NCBI GenBank assembly: GCA_018816865.1 | Contig: JAHIUW010000019.1 | Location: forward strand, 1 to 53,342 | Length of the DNA: 53,342 nt | Direction: 5' to 3' | From: Pseudomonadota bacterium | GTDB lineage: Bacteria; Desulfobacterota; Desulfovibrionia; Desulfovibrionales; Desulfovibrionaceae | The notes under the pieces: model-generated | Told to the model about the DNA's origin: nothing | The model's input: only the letters and a program-made list of their open reading frames with translations | Databases searched by the model: none | In this document: positions 29,161 to 37,914 of the stretch, piece after piece | Layout of the letters: the number at the start of each line of letters is the position of its first letter | Position numbering within the stretch: position 1 is the stretch's first letter | Translations under genes and position numbers: made by a program

Positions 29161-29208
29161 ACAAGAAGACCCTCCCGTCGTATGACGGGGGGATCTTCTT
29201 GTTGTTTG
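29161..29208 (+). terminator. Terminator after adenine deaminase
   Basis: A stem of about 19 pairs, 29161-29179 with 29184-29202, GTAT loop and one C/A mismatch, followed by TGTTTG. It insulates luxP from the ade transcript. Confidence 0.75.
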
Positions 29209-29294
29209 TGGACCATCATCGTCCAGGTCAGCTGGATTGACCTTTCCTCTGACTGCTCAGCCCGGGAATCATTCTCCGGCTTGATGATCAAAAT

Positions 29295-29324
29295 TTGTAA
29301 AATCACTTTCACTTATGCTATTAT
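29295..29324 (+). promoter_or_regulatory. Extended -10 promoter of the luxPQ-like operon
   Basis: TTGTAA at 29295-29300, an 18-bp spacer and TATTAT at 29319-29324 (5/6), with TGC directly before it, giving the TGn extended -10 element. It lies 64 bp before the luxP-like start, in an AT-rich patch after the ade terminator. Confidence 0.6.
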
Positions 29325-29387
29325 GAAACAGTCAATGAGAAGACCTCCCTATGAATTGGTTCGTGTGACGCGGAGGAGGGCAAGGCT

Positions 29388-30503
29388 ATGAAACAACTAT
29401 TCGTCATCATCTTCGCACTGACCCTTGCCTGCTCGGGACTGTATACGAGTTCGGGCCTGGCTCAGGAGCCAACGTCTCCCTACCTGACCGTGGAAGAATT
29501 CCTGAACCTGCACCCTGAACAGGTGCAGACCATGAACGAATTTGAACGGATCGTGGACGCACCGGGCACGGCACTCCGTCCCGGTCAGCAGGCCAAGCCC
29601 GTGAAGATTGCCTTTGTCTATCCCGGACTCCAGCCCTCTGATTATTGGCAGCGCAGCCTGAGTTCCTTCCGAAGTCGAATGGATGAGATCGGCGTCAACT
29701 ATCAACTCAGCGAATACTTCTCCAAACCCGTGGTGGATACAAGGCTCCAGCAGGAACAACTCAAGGATGCCCTGGCTGAAGACCCCGACTACCTCGTCTT
29801 CACGCTGGACGCGATGCAGCACAGGCACCTGCTCAGCCGCCTGATCACCAAGGGCCGCCCCAAGATCATCCTCCAGAACATCACAACCCCGCTCAGAATG
29901 TGGGAAGGCAAGCAACCCTTCCTCTACGTGGGGTTCGACCATACCATTGGTACCCGAATCCTGGCCGATTATTTCCTGTCCAAGTCCCGGGGAGGTCAGT
30001 ACGGGCTGCTGTTCTTCGGCCCGGGTTACGTCAGCGACATGCGGGGCAAGACCTTTCAACGCTTCATGAGTGAGGCTGAAGGCCCGTCTTTGGCCGCTTC
30101 CTACTACACCGACGGCGATCAGGAAAAAGCCCGCAAGGCGGCCAGAGAAATCCTGGACAACTACGACGTCGAATTCATCTATGCCTGCTCCACCTCCGTC
30201 GCACTGGGAACCATTGACGCCCTGCGCGAAACAGGCAATGTCGGCAACGTCATGATCAACGGCTGGGGTGGTGGCAGCGCTGAATTGCAGTCCATCCTGG
30301 CCGGAGAGATGAACGTCACCGTAATGCGCATGAACGACGACAACGGTGTGGCCATGGCCGAGGCCATTCGCCTGGACATCGAACACAGTGCGAGCCATGT
30401 TCCCACGGTCTATTCAGGCGATTTCGCTTTGGTGCAACAGGGCATCTCACCCCAGAAGATCGAACAGCTCAAGGCTCGGGCTTTCCGTTACTCGGACAAG
30501 TAA
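29388..30503 (+). CDS. luxP: LuxP-like periplasmic autoinducer-2 binding protein
   Basis: A 371-aa periplasmic-binding-fold protein with a signal peptide (cleavage near LA-QEP, residue 25/26). It matches Vibrio LuxP over its full length, down to the last residues (RAFRYSDK). Residues that contact AI-2 in V. harveyi LuxP have visible counterparts: Gln82, Ser84 and Trp87 (LQPSDYW), Asn164 (ILQNITTP), Arg219 (SDMRG), Ser268/Thr269 (ACSTS), Trp293 (INGWGGGSAEL) and Arg314 (VMRMNDD). It should bind the borated furanosyl diester form of AI-2. GGAGGAGGG precedes the start. Four bases separate it from the LuxQ-like kinase, the same order as Vibrio luxPQ. Confidence 0.9.
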   Translation: MKQLFVIIFALTLACSGLYTSSGLAQEPTSPYLTVEEFLNLHPEQVQTMNEFERIVDAPGTALRPGQQAKPVKIAFVYPGLQPSDYWQRSLSSFRSRMDEIGVNYQLSEYFSKPVVDTRLQQEQLKDALAEDPDYLVFTLDAMQHRHLLSRLITKGRPKIILQNITTPLRMWEGKQPFLYVGFDHTIGTRILADYFLSKSRGGQYGLLFFGPGYVSDMRGKTFQRFMSEAEGPSLAASYYTDGDQEKARKAAREILDNYDVEFIYACSTSVALGTIDALRETGNVGNVMINGWGGGSAELQSILAGEMNVTVMRMNDDNGVAMAEAIRLDIEHSASHVPTVYSGDFALVQQGISPQKIEQLKARAFRYSDK

Positions 30504-30507
30504 ACGC

Positions 30508-32727
30508 ATGACCGCATCCAGACAGCAGAAACTCTCTTCCCTTCTCGGATTCTATCTTGCCGGGACATTTGTCTTTTTTTCTGTGATTCTGCTACTTTGG
30601 ACGTACAATACCGCGAGCAGTACCGTAGACGCCCAACTTACAATCGATTTTGATCAACGCTTTAACATCGCTCGCAGCGTCCTTACGCACAGGCTTGAGC
30701 TGATCAGTATCAACATCAACCACATCGCGACATCGGAAAGGGTCCTTTCCCAAGTCGAGGCAGGGCACAAGACTGCAACGGAAGTGGAACTCGGCAAGGT
30801 CGTCTGGGGCCAGGACGACTCCACCCTCGACATCCTGTTCATAGTCGCGGCAGGCAGCAACAAGGTCTGGGCCGATGCCAGCGCCCCTTTCCTGGATGTC
30901 TCCGCCTTTCTGCCCCTCATTGCCAAGAGCGATCAGAATCTCGGTCCTTCAGGGGCGGTCCTGCGCCTCCAGGCCGATGACCATTCGCTGACCATGCTGC
31001 TCCAGTCCGCACCTGTCATCCGACAGGATACGGGTCGCATCTTCGGAACGCTGTACGGTGGAATCGTTCTCAACGACAATTTCCCCTTCGCTGAAGGCAT
31101 CCGCAAGAGCACGGAATCACGCGAAGTCGTCCTGATCCAGGACGGCCGGATTCTGGCTTCCACAAGCCTTCAAGACAGTGCTACAAGCAAGCATATCCGC
31201 GAACTCGGGACACAGGTCATGCAGAAGAGCTTCGTTCGCCTGCCCAACGAACTCATCGCAGCCTTCCGACCCCTCGACCTGCCGTCGTTCCCGGTTCCTC
31301 TGGTCTGCGGTATCGCCATCACCGACCACTCACCCTCGATCCTCAAGACCGCGTATCTGCATAAGGGCGCCTTTGCCGCCACCCTCTCCCTTGCCTTTTT
31401 CGTGGGCACGATTGTGCTCATCCACAGGGTCACACGGCCATCGCTCAACAGGCTTCTGGACTACACGCACCAAGTGCGTTCCGGCGACCCAGAAGCCCAT
31501 TTCGAGGTCGTTCGGATCAAAGAACTGAACACCATCGGCGAGGCCATGGAGGAAATGGTCGCAAGGATCCAAGGCTCCCAGAAGTATGTGGAAAGCATTG
31601 TGGATTCCATGCCCTCCGTGCTCATCGGCGTGGACCGGTACGGCCTTGTAACCATCTGGAACGACAAGGCGGTCGAGGCCTCCGGAAAGACCGCAGACCA
31701 AGTCAGGGGGCTGCCTTTGGACCAGGCCTTCCCGGAGCTTGGTGGCGACATGGAAATGATCCTGGCATCCATCAAGGCTGGTCAGATACGCGAAGTCCAC
31801 AAGCGCTCCCGCAACAGGGGTGGAACCATCATCTACGAGGATGTTGTGGTCTATCCCCTGGCCGTAGGCTACAACGGCGGTTCCGCTGGAGCTGTGGTGC
31901 GAGTGGACAACGTATCGGAGCGGGTGCGGATCGAGGAGGTTATCGTCCAGACGGAGAAGATGATCTCGCTTGGTGGCCTTGCGGCGGGCATGGCCCATGA
32001 GATCAACAATCCCTTGGGTGGCATCCTGCAGGGCGCCCAAAATATCGAGCGACGCCTCTCACCCGATCTTGCGGCCAACGCCACGGCCGCCGAGGCCCGG
32101 CAGACCACCTTGGATGCAGTGCGTGGTTACGCCCAGGACAGGGGAATCTTCAGGATGCTTCAGGGCATCAGGGATTCGGGCGAACGTGCTGCCAAGATCG
32201 TGTGCCACATGCTGGATTTCAGCCGCAGCGGCGAATCGCACCGCAAGACGTGCGATCTCAATGCCCTGGCGAACCGGGCCCTGGAATTGGCCTCCAGTGA
32301 CTACAATCGGGAAACAGAGCACGACTTCCGCCGCATCGGCATCCTGAGAGATTACCACCCTGGGCCACTCAGCGTGTGCTGCACGGAAATGGAAATCGAA
32401 CAGGTCGTCCTGAACCTACTTCTCAATGCAGCGTACGCCATGTCCGAACCGGGCCGGCCCGACGAACCGCCACGCATCACCTTGCGTACCCGATTGGAAC
32501 CGGGTTTCGTCATGCTTGAGGTTGAGGACAATGGTCCGGGCCTGAGTGAAGACATTATAAAGCGTGTTTTCGAGCCTTTCTTCACCACAAAGCCCCCGGG
32601 ACTTGGGACGGGGCTGGGACTTTCGGTTTCCTATTTCATCATCACCCAGAATCACGGCGGCGAATTCGGGGTCGAATCAGACCCCGGCCATGGGGCAAGG
32701 TTCATCATCAAGCTCCCGGTGGCCTGA
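30508..32727 (+). CDS. LuxQ-like sensor histidine kinase (LuxQ periplasmic domain, HAMP, PAS, HisKA)
   Basis: A 739-aa inner-membrane kinase. TM1 is near 13-33, the periplasmic domain 34-286, TM2 about 287-305, HAMP about 306-357, PAS about 362-470. HisKA has phospho-acceptor His497 (MAHEINNPLGG), and the ATPase domain shows NLLLNAAYAM, DNGPGL (674-679) and GTGLGLS. The periplasmic part resembles LuxQ, notably PVI-TGRIFGTLYGGIVLNDNF (169-192) and the VVL-ILAS strands that follow. Unlike Vibrio LuxQ there is no C-terminal receiver, and the kinase core is NtrB-like with an extra loop between the DHp helices. ATG 30508 directly follows luxP; open frame upstream overlaps luxP and is rejected. No response regulator is adjacent. 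Confidence 0.85.
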   Translation: MTASRQQKLSSLLGFYLAGTFVFFSVILLLWTYNTASSTVDAQLTIDFDQRFNIARSVLTHRLELISININHIATSERVLSQVEAGHKTATEVELGKVVWGQDDSTLDILFIVAAGSNKVWADASAPFLDVSAFLPLIAKSDQNLGPSGAVLRLQADDHSLTMLLQSAPVIRQDTGRIFGTLYGGIVLNDNFPFAEGIRKSTESREVVLIQDGRILASTSLQDSATSKHIRELGTQVMQKSFVRLPNELIAAFRPLDLPSFPVPLVCGIAITDHSPSILKTAYLHKGAFAATLSLAFFVGTIVLIHRVTRPSLNRLLDYTHQVRSGDPEAHFEVVRIKELNTIGEAMEEMVARIQGSQKYVESIVDSMPSVLIGVDRYGLVTIWNDKAVEASGKTADQVRGLPLDQAFPELGGDMEMILASIKAGQIREVHKRSRNRGGTIIYEDVVVYPLAVGYNGGSAGAVVRVDNVSERVRIEEVIVQTEKMISLGGLAAGMAHEINNPLGGILQGAQNIERRLSPDLAANATAAEARQTTLDAVRGYAQDRGIFRMLQGIRDSGERAAKIVCHMLDFSRSGESHRKTCDLNALANRALELASSDYNRETEHDFRRIGILRDYHPGPLSVCCTEMEIEQVVLNLLLNAAYAMSEPGRPDEPPRITLRTRLEPGFVMLEVEDNGPGLSEDIIKRVFEPFFTTKPPGLGTGLGLSVSYFIITQNHGGEFGVESDPGHGARFIIKLPVA

Positions 32728-33205
32728 AACCGCATACCTGTCGTGACTTTTTGACACCCTGCATGGTTCAGACAACCTTCTCTCATCTCCACTTCCAAAT
32801 TGGTTATCAAGCCGTGTGGTGTCTAGCTTTTCACCTTTGGTCAGCGCAGGCCTCTGGCCGGAACCCCTTGTTTCTCAATCCACGGGAGGACCTGCTCCGC
32901 CACAAGGACCGGGACTTGCTGCACCCGGAGTCATCCGCATTGCGTGCACGCCCACAGCGATAGTCCCCTGGCCCTGGTGTGACAGCGCTGCAGCCCACGA
33001 TCGCCCTTTCGGGACCGGCTCACGGCGGCCCAGAGTCCAGCCTCGGGCGCAAGGCTTGAACCCCAAGTCCTCTCCCGACGGCTTTCTCACGCCCTGCCCC
33101 TTTACATCGCTTGATATCTCGTGATTTATAGTAAAGATTCGCAAACCAATGAGGTTCTGCGTAACGCCCATCGGCCCGCAGGGGCAACACACCGAGGATC
33201 ACCTT
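32728..33205. other. 478-bp intergenic region upstream of pqi genes
   Basis: No gene or clear terminator is seen. The last 100 bases become AT-rich and contain TTTACA (33101) and TTATAG (33126), a poorly spaced promoter candidate for the pqi operon. An in-frame ATG at 33149 could extend the first pqi gene. Confidence 0.35.
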
Positions 33206-33808
33206 GTGAAGAGCAAATTCATCGCCTGCCACGAATGCGACCTGCTGCACCACGTCCGGGTCATTCCCGACGGTGGCTCGGCCCGCTGCATACGTTGCGC
33301 TGCCCTGCTCTACAGACGCAAGGACAACAGCATCGATCAGGTTCTGGCCCTGACCATTACCGGGCTGATCCTCTTCGCCCTGGCCAATGCCTTCCCCATG
33401 CTCACCATGCGCCTGGACGCCAATTTTCAGGAGACCACGCTGCTCACGGGAGTGTTTCAACTCTGGAAACAGGGCCTGCCGGGGCTGGCAGTGCTGGTGC
33501 TCCTGACCAGCGTGCTCCTTCCGCTGCTCAAGCTCCTGCTCCTGGCCTACATCCTGCTGCCCCTACGCCTGGGCATGGTGCCACCAGCCACAGGCCCTGT
33601 CTTCCGACTGGTGCTGGCACTGCAACCCTGGGCCATGATGGAGGTCTTTCTGCTGGGAGTGCTGGTGGCCATGGTCAAACTTTCCTCCACGGCCGAAATC
33701 ATCGTCGGCCTGGCCATGTACGCCTTCGGCTTTTTGATCCTGGTGTTGGCCGGGATCACCGCATCCCTGGACCCGAACACGGTCTGGGAACGCCTGGAGG
33801 TCCGCTGA
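33206..33808 (+). CDS. pqiA: PqiA-like membrane protein, first half
   Basis: A 200-aa paraquat-inducible protein A family member. A zinc-ribbon-like start has Cys8/Cys11 (ACHEC) and Cys28/Cys31 (CIRC), followed by four membrane helices. GTG 33206 with GAGG upstream fits the family N-terminus; ATG 33149 is an alternative. E. coli PqiA has two such halves in one polypeptide of about 417 residues; here they are two genes. The pqi system is thought to move lipids between inner and outer membrane together with PqiB and PqiC. Stop and next start overlap (TGATG). Confidence 0.87.
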   Translation: MKSKFIACHECDLLHHVRVIPDGGSARCIRCAALLYRRKDNSIDQVLALTITGLILFALANAFPMLTMRLDANFQETTLLTGVFQLWKQGLPGLAVLVLLTSVLLPLLKLLLLAYILLPLRLGMVPPATGPVFRLVLALQPWAMMEVFLLGVLVAMVKLSSTAEIIVGLAMYAFGFLILVLAGITASLDPNTVWERLEVR

Positions 33809-34434
33809 TGGAGATGCAGCTGCCCATCGCCTCCCTGGCCGGACTGACCAGTTGCCACAGTTGCCAGCTGCTGCTGCACAGGCCCCCTGACGGTGCAGCC
33901 CATGCCGAATGCCCCCGTTGCGGCGCAACGCTGCACATGCGCAAGCCCCGCAGCCTGGCCCGCACCTGGGCCTTCCTGGTCGCCTCCGTGATCTTCTATT
34001 TCCCGGCCATGGCGCTGCCCATCATGACCACCACGACCTTTCAGGGTACCCGACACGACACCATCCTCTCGGGCATCTACTATCTGCTGACCACGGGCAT
34101 GTGGCCCCTGGCCGCCATCGTCTTCTTTGCCAGCGTCGTGGTACCGATCCTGAAGATCATCATCCTCATCATGCTGGTATTCACCGTCCAGCGGGGGTCC
34201 GACTGGCGCAGGCGCGACAGAACCCGCCTCTACCGCCTGACCGAAGCCGTGGGCCGCTGGTCCATGGTCGATATCTATGTCGTAACCATCCTGGTGGCCC
34301 TGGTGCGCCTCCAGGGCTTAGCCTTCATTGAGGCCGAACCGGGTGCCGTGTTCTTCGCCTGTGTCGTTGTGCTGACCATGTTCGCGGCCAAGAGCTTCGA
34401 CCCCCGGCTGATATGGGACAAACAGGAGCGTTAA
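33808..34434 (+). CDS. pqiA: PqiA-like membrane protein, second half
   Basis: A 208-aa second PqiA-type unit with its own ribbon (Cys16/Cys19 in CHSC, Cys35/Cys38 in CPRC) and four membrane helices, including the family segment AMALPIMTTTTF. It starts one base inside the preceding stop and ends six bases before pqiB, so the two halves and pqiB are one transcript. Sequence similarity between the two halves is limited to the cysteine pattern and helix layout, as in the two domains of full-length PqiA. Confidence 0.87.
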   Translation: MEMQLPIASLAGLTSCHSCQLLLHRPPDGAAHAECPRCGATLHMRKPRSLARTWAFLVASVIFYFPAMALPIMTTTTFQGTRHDTILSGIYYLLTTGMWPLAAIVFFASVVVPILKIIILIMLVFTVQRGSDWRRRDRTRLYRLTEAVGRWSMVDIYVVTILVALVRLQGLAFIEAEPGAVFFACVVVLTMFAAKSFDPRLIWDKQER

Positions 34435-34440
34435 AAGACC

Positions 34441-36054
34441 ATGAGCGAGACCTCGCAAAAAATGAATGCCGACGCCTTCGCGGACCTGCCCGAACCGGCC
34501 ATCCGCAAACGCAAACGATTTTCCATCGTCTGGATCATCCCCCTGGTGGCCGCCATTGCGGCGTCCTGGATGGCCTACAAAACGTTCGAAACACAAGGCC
34601 CGCTGGTCACCATCTGCATGGAAACAGCCGAGGGCCTCGTTCCGGGCAAGACGAAAATCAAATTCAAGGACGTCGATGTCGGGCAGGTGGAAACCATCGA
34701 ATTCAGCAAGGATCTGCAGCACGTGGAAGTCACGGCACGCATGATCAAGGGCATGGAGCGCTACCTGCGTTCTGAGACGCTGTTTTGGGTGGTCCGGGCG
34801 CGGGTCACGCCCAGCGCGATCACGGGACTATCCACCCTGTTCTCGGGGGCCTACATCAGCGTCCTGCCCACCAAGGAGGGCAAGCTGATGTCGGAGTTCA
34901 CGGCCCTCACAGAGCCGCCGGTGATCACCGATGAAAGCCAGGGGCGCTACTTCCTGCTGCGCACCAACAACTTGGGCTCCCTGGACGTGGGCCTTCCGGT
35001 CTATTTCCACAAGGTCAAAGTCGGCCAGGTCGTGAGCTTTCATCTCGGGGAGGACGACAAGGTCGAGGTCAAGGTCTTTGTCCAGGCACCGTTCCACGAA
35101 CGGGTACACCTCAACACCCGGTTCTGGAACGCCTCAGGCCTGGATGTGACTCTGGACGCCCAGGGTGTGCGCGTACAGACCGAATCCATCATCACCATTC
35201 TCCTTGGGGGCATCGCCTTCGACACCCTGGACACCGGCGAACCCATGGAGCAGGCAGCCTCCAATGCCGTCTTCGCCCTCTACCCTTCCAAGGCACAGAG
35301 CTTCGAGGCCTCCTACGACTACCGCGAACGCTACCTGCTGCATTTCAACGAATCCGTGCGCGGACTATATGTCGGCGCGCCCGTCGAATTCCGCGGCATG
35401 AGCATCGGTCGCGTCGTGGACATCAAGCTGCAGATGAACCCCAAGAAGAAGACCGCCAGCATCCCAGTGATCGTCGAAATCGAGCCCGAACGCTTTGAAA
35501 TTCTGGGTAAAAATGGCGATCGCGAGAAGGTCGTCAGTTGCCTGGTGGCCATGGGTATGCGCGCCCAGCTCAAGAACGGCAACCTGATCACGGGCAAAAC
35601 ATTCGTCGACCTCAACCTGTACCCCTCCATACCCGGAACCTCGTTGACCATGGGCGGCAAATACCCCGAACTGCCTTCGGTCCCCTCGCCTCTGGAAGGC
35701 CTGTTGGCCAGCACCCAGCGCATCATGAACAAGTTGGAGCAGCTGCCCATGGGTGCCCTGACCACTGAACTGCGCACGACCCTGACCGACATCCGGGGCA
35801 CCTTGGGGCAGATGCGTGGGCTGATGGGCCGCGTGGACGAACTGGAGCTGCTGCCCAAGGCCGGACAGGCGCTGGAGCAGGCCACCAGCGCGCTCAAGGA
35901 GGTCGAACTGACCATGGCCCCTGACTCTCCGGTCAAGAACGACCTCGCGAAACTGCTCCAGGATGTCAGCGACACAGCCCGGTCCCTGCGCAATCTGGCT
36001 GACTATCTCGAACGACAACCCGACGCTCTGATTTTCGGCAAGGAGAAACAATAA
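34441..36054 (+). CDS. pqiB: PqiB-like MCE-domain protein
   Basis: A 537-aa protein with one N-terminal membrane anchor (about 24-44) and three MCE/MlaD repeats (near 50-140, 160-270 and 290-400), then a long helical C-terminal region (about 420-530) like the needle of PqiB. In E. coli PqiB forms a hexameric tube across the periplasm for lipid movement. Conserved GxxVxFxGxxIGxV-type cores recur (KTKIKFKDVDVGQV, GLPVYFHKVKVGQV, GAPVEFRGMSIGRV). The gene overlaps pqiC by one base. Confidence 0.92.
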   Translation: MSETSQKMNADAFADLPEPAIRKRKRFSIVWIIPLVAAIAASWMAYKTFETQGPLVTICMETAEGLVPGKTKIKFKDVDVGQVETIEFSKDLQHVEVTARMIKGMERYLRSETLFWVVRARVTPSAITGLSTLFSGAYISVLPTKEGKLMSEFTALTEPPVITDESQGRYFLLRTNNLGSLDVGLPVYFHKVKVGQVVSFHLGEDDKVEVKVFVQAPFHERVHLNTRFWNASGLDVTLDAQGVRVQTESIITILLGGIAFDTLDTGEPMEQAASNAVFALYPSKAQSFEASYDYRERYLLHFNESVRGLYVGAPVEFRGMSIGRVVDIKLQMNPKKKTASIPVIVEIEPERFEILGKNGDREKVVSCLVAMGMRAQLKNGNLITGKTFVDLNLYPSIPGTSLTMGGKYPELPSVPSPLEGLLASTQRIMNKLEQLPMGALTTELRTTLTDIRGTLGQMRGLMGRVDELELLPKAGQALEQATSALKEVELTMAPDSPVKNDLAKLLQDVSDTARSLRNLADYLERQPDALIFGKEKQ

Positions 36055-36665
36055 TGCGCCCAAACACCCTGCCAACCCTGGTGCTGTTGCTGGCCCTGAC
36101 GACTCTCTGCTCCTGCCGCAGCTCTGTGCCCCCCGTGGCCTTCTACACGCTCTCTCCCGTGTCCGCCGTGAGTCCGGAGCAGACGGCCCAGGCCGACGTT
36201 CTGGCCGTGGGTGTCGGCCCCCTGACCATCCCGCGCATGATTGACCGCCCGACGATCGTCACGCGCTCCGCTCAAGGCGAACTGCATATCGACGAGTTCC
36301 ACCGCTGGGCCGGGACCCTGGAGAGCACCGTGCTCGACTCGCTGACCCAAAACATCGCCCAACAGCTCGGCTCGGAGCAGGTGGTGGCCTATCCCTGGAC
36401 CAATTTCATCGACCCCGACTACCGCGTGCCCATCGATATCCTGCGCCTGGACGGCGAATTGGGCGGGCTCGTGACCCTGGAGGCCACCTGGGGCGTGACC
36501 CCAGGCAAGGAGCGCCGCGCAGCTGTGGTGCGCATGACGACCCTTTGCGAGCAAACCACTGGGGGGAGCTACGCGGACCTCGTCGCAGCCCACGACCGTG
36601 CCCTGGAAACACTGGCACAGATGATCGCCACTGAAATCGAAACCTTACACGCCGCAGACCAGTAA
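36054..36665 (+). CDS. pqiC: PqiC-like ABC-type transport auxiliary lipoprotein
   Basis: A 203-aa lipoprotein. A hydrophobic signal (8-18) ends in LCSC with Cys21, followed by FYTLSPV, the signature opening of the PqiC/DUF330 family. The IPRMIDRP motif near 61-68 is also typical. PqiC is an outer-membrane lipoprotein that docks the PqiB tube. The start overlaps the pqiB stop by one base, and the operon ends at the 36754 terminator. Confidence 0.9.
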   Translation: MRPNTLPTLVLLLALTTLCSCRSSVPPVAFYTLSPVSAVSPEQTAQADVLAVGVGPLTIPRMIDRPTIVTRSAQGELHIDEFHRWAGTLESTVLDSLTQNIAQQLGSEQVVAYPWTNFIDPDYRVPIDILRLDGELGGLVTLEATWGVTPGKERRAAVVRMTTLCEQTTGGSYADLVAAHDRALETLAQMIATEIETLHAADQ

Positions 36666-36753
36666 CCAACGCCGCCAGGCCCGGCCCCTTGAACGTGAGG
36701 ATTGCAGGCGGAGATTACTGGGCGAATGAACCCTGTGAGGCAAGCTCCATACA

Positions 36754-36787
36754 AAAAGCCCTGCCGGAGAACTCCGGCAGGGCTTTT
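36754..36787. terminator. Bidirectional terminator between pqiC and the heptose kinase gene
   Basis: A perfect 16-bp stem, AAAAGCCCTGCCGGAG with its complement, and a two-base loop. As begin one arm and Ts end the other, so it can stop transcription from both sides between convergent genes. Confidence 0.9.
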
Positions 36788-36851
36788 ACACGTCTTCGCT
36801 CCGAGCGGAACAAATGTAGCCTAAAAACTCAAAACAAGGCTCAACAGCAGG

Positions 36852-37886
36852 CTACGCGCCATCCCCAAACCAGGTGCAACGCGGCGGCAGTTCACAGCCA
36901 TCTTCCAACACGAGGCGGATGTCGTCGATGGAAGCCGAGGCCGTGCCCACCTCTCCCACCACGATCCCGGCGGCGAGATTGGCCAATTCACAGGCCGTAA
37001 TCAGGTCCAGGCCCTGGGAGACCGCCAGGCCCATCATGGCGATGACCGTATCCCCGGCCCCTGTGACGTCAAAGACCTTACGCGCTGCCGTGGGGATGTG
37101 CGTGACCTGTTCGGGGCCCTGGAACAGGGCCATGCCCTTGGCTCCCAGGGTGATCAGCAGGTTGGCATTGCCGAGTTTTTCGAAAATCTGAAGCCCGGCG
37201 CGCTGCACCGAATGCCTGTCCGAGGGCACCAGCTCAACCCCGGCCCCTTCCTGGGCCTCCATGGCGTTGGGGGTCAACAGGTCGACACCCTCGTAGAGCT
37301 GAAAATTGCGGGTTTTGGGATCCACGAAGACCGGCGGGCGGTGTTCCATGGCGTTCAGCAAGGACCAGAGACGGTCCATGAAGGGCTGTGTCACCAGGCC
37401 CTTGCCGTAGTCCGAGAGGATGATCACCCCGGCCTCGAGCACCCGGTCGCGCAGATAGTCGAACAGCTGCTCGGTGACGCCCTCGGACAAAAGATGGGTC
37501 TTTTCATAGTCCACCCGCACCACCTGCTGGTTCTGGGCCACGATCCGCGTCTTACGAATCGTAGGACGATCCGAATCACAGACCGCATGGGCCGTGATCC
37601 CGGCTTCGCGCAGCAGGCGCAGCAGGCGTTCCCCGTCGGCGTCCATGCCGCAGACCCCGACGATGGTGGGTTCGCCGCCCAGGGCTTTGATATTGCGGGC
37701 CACGTTGCCGGCGCCACCAAGGATGTAGCGCTCCTCTTCCACATGCACCACGGGCACCGGGGCCTCGGGCGAAATACGCGCCACGCGTCCCACCACGTAA
37801 TGATCCAACACCAGGTCCCCGATGATCAGGACCTTGCCCCCGGCAAGCCCGGGCAATGCCTGGAGCAGTTTTTCTTTTTCAGTCAT
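36852..37886 (-). CDS. rfaE1: D-glycero-beta-D-manno-heptose-7-phosphate kinase (RfaE1/HldE-N)
   Basis: A 344-aa PfkB-family kinase. The opening IIGDLVLDHYVVGRVARISPEAP-like block (21-43), GGAGNVARN (57-65) and the C-terminal DVTGAGDT with catalytic Asp279 match the kinase half of HldE. It phosphorylates heptose-7-phosphate on the way to ADP-heptose for LPS core. The adenylyltransferase half is absent, so it must be encoded elsewhere, as in two-gene systems. It follows parB on the same strand, 28 bp apart. Confidence 0.92.
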   Translation of the reverse strand: MTEKEKLLQALPGLAGGKVLIIGDLVLDHYVVGRVARISPEAPVPVVHVEEERYILGGAGNVARNIKALGGEPTIVGVCGMDADGERLLRLLREAGITAHAVCDSDRPTIRKTRIVAQNQQVVRVDYEKTHLLSEGVTEQLFDYLRDRVLEAGVIILSDYGKGLVTQPFMDRLWSLLNAMEHRPPVFVDPKTRNFQLYEGVDLLTPNAMEAQEGAGVELVPSDRHSVQRAGLQIFEKLGNANLLITLGAKGMALFQGPEQVTHIPTAARKVFDVTGAGDTVIAMMGLAVSQGLDLITACELANLAAGIVVGEVGTASASIDDIRLVLEDGCELPPRCTWFGDGA

Positions 37887-37914
37887 GTATTCTTCCGACT
37901 CGGCTCGAGGGTGA

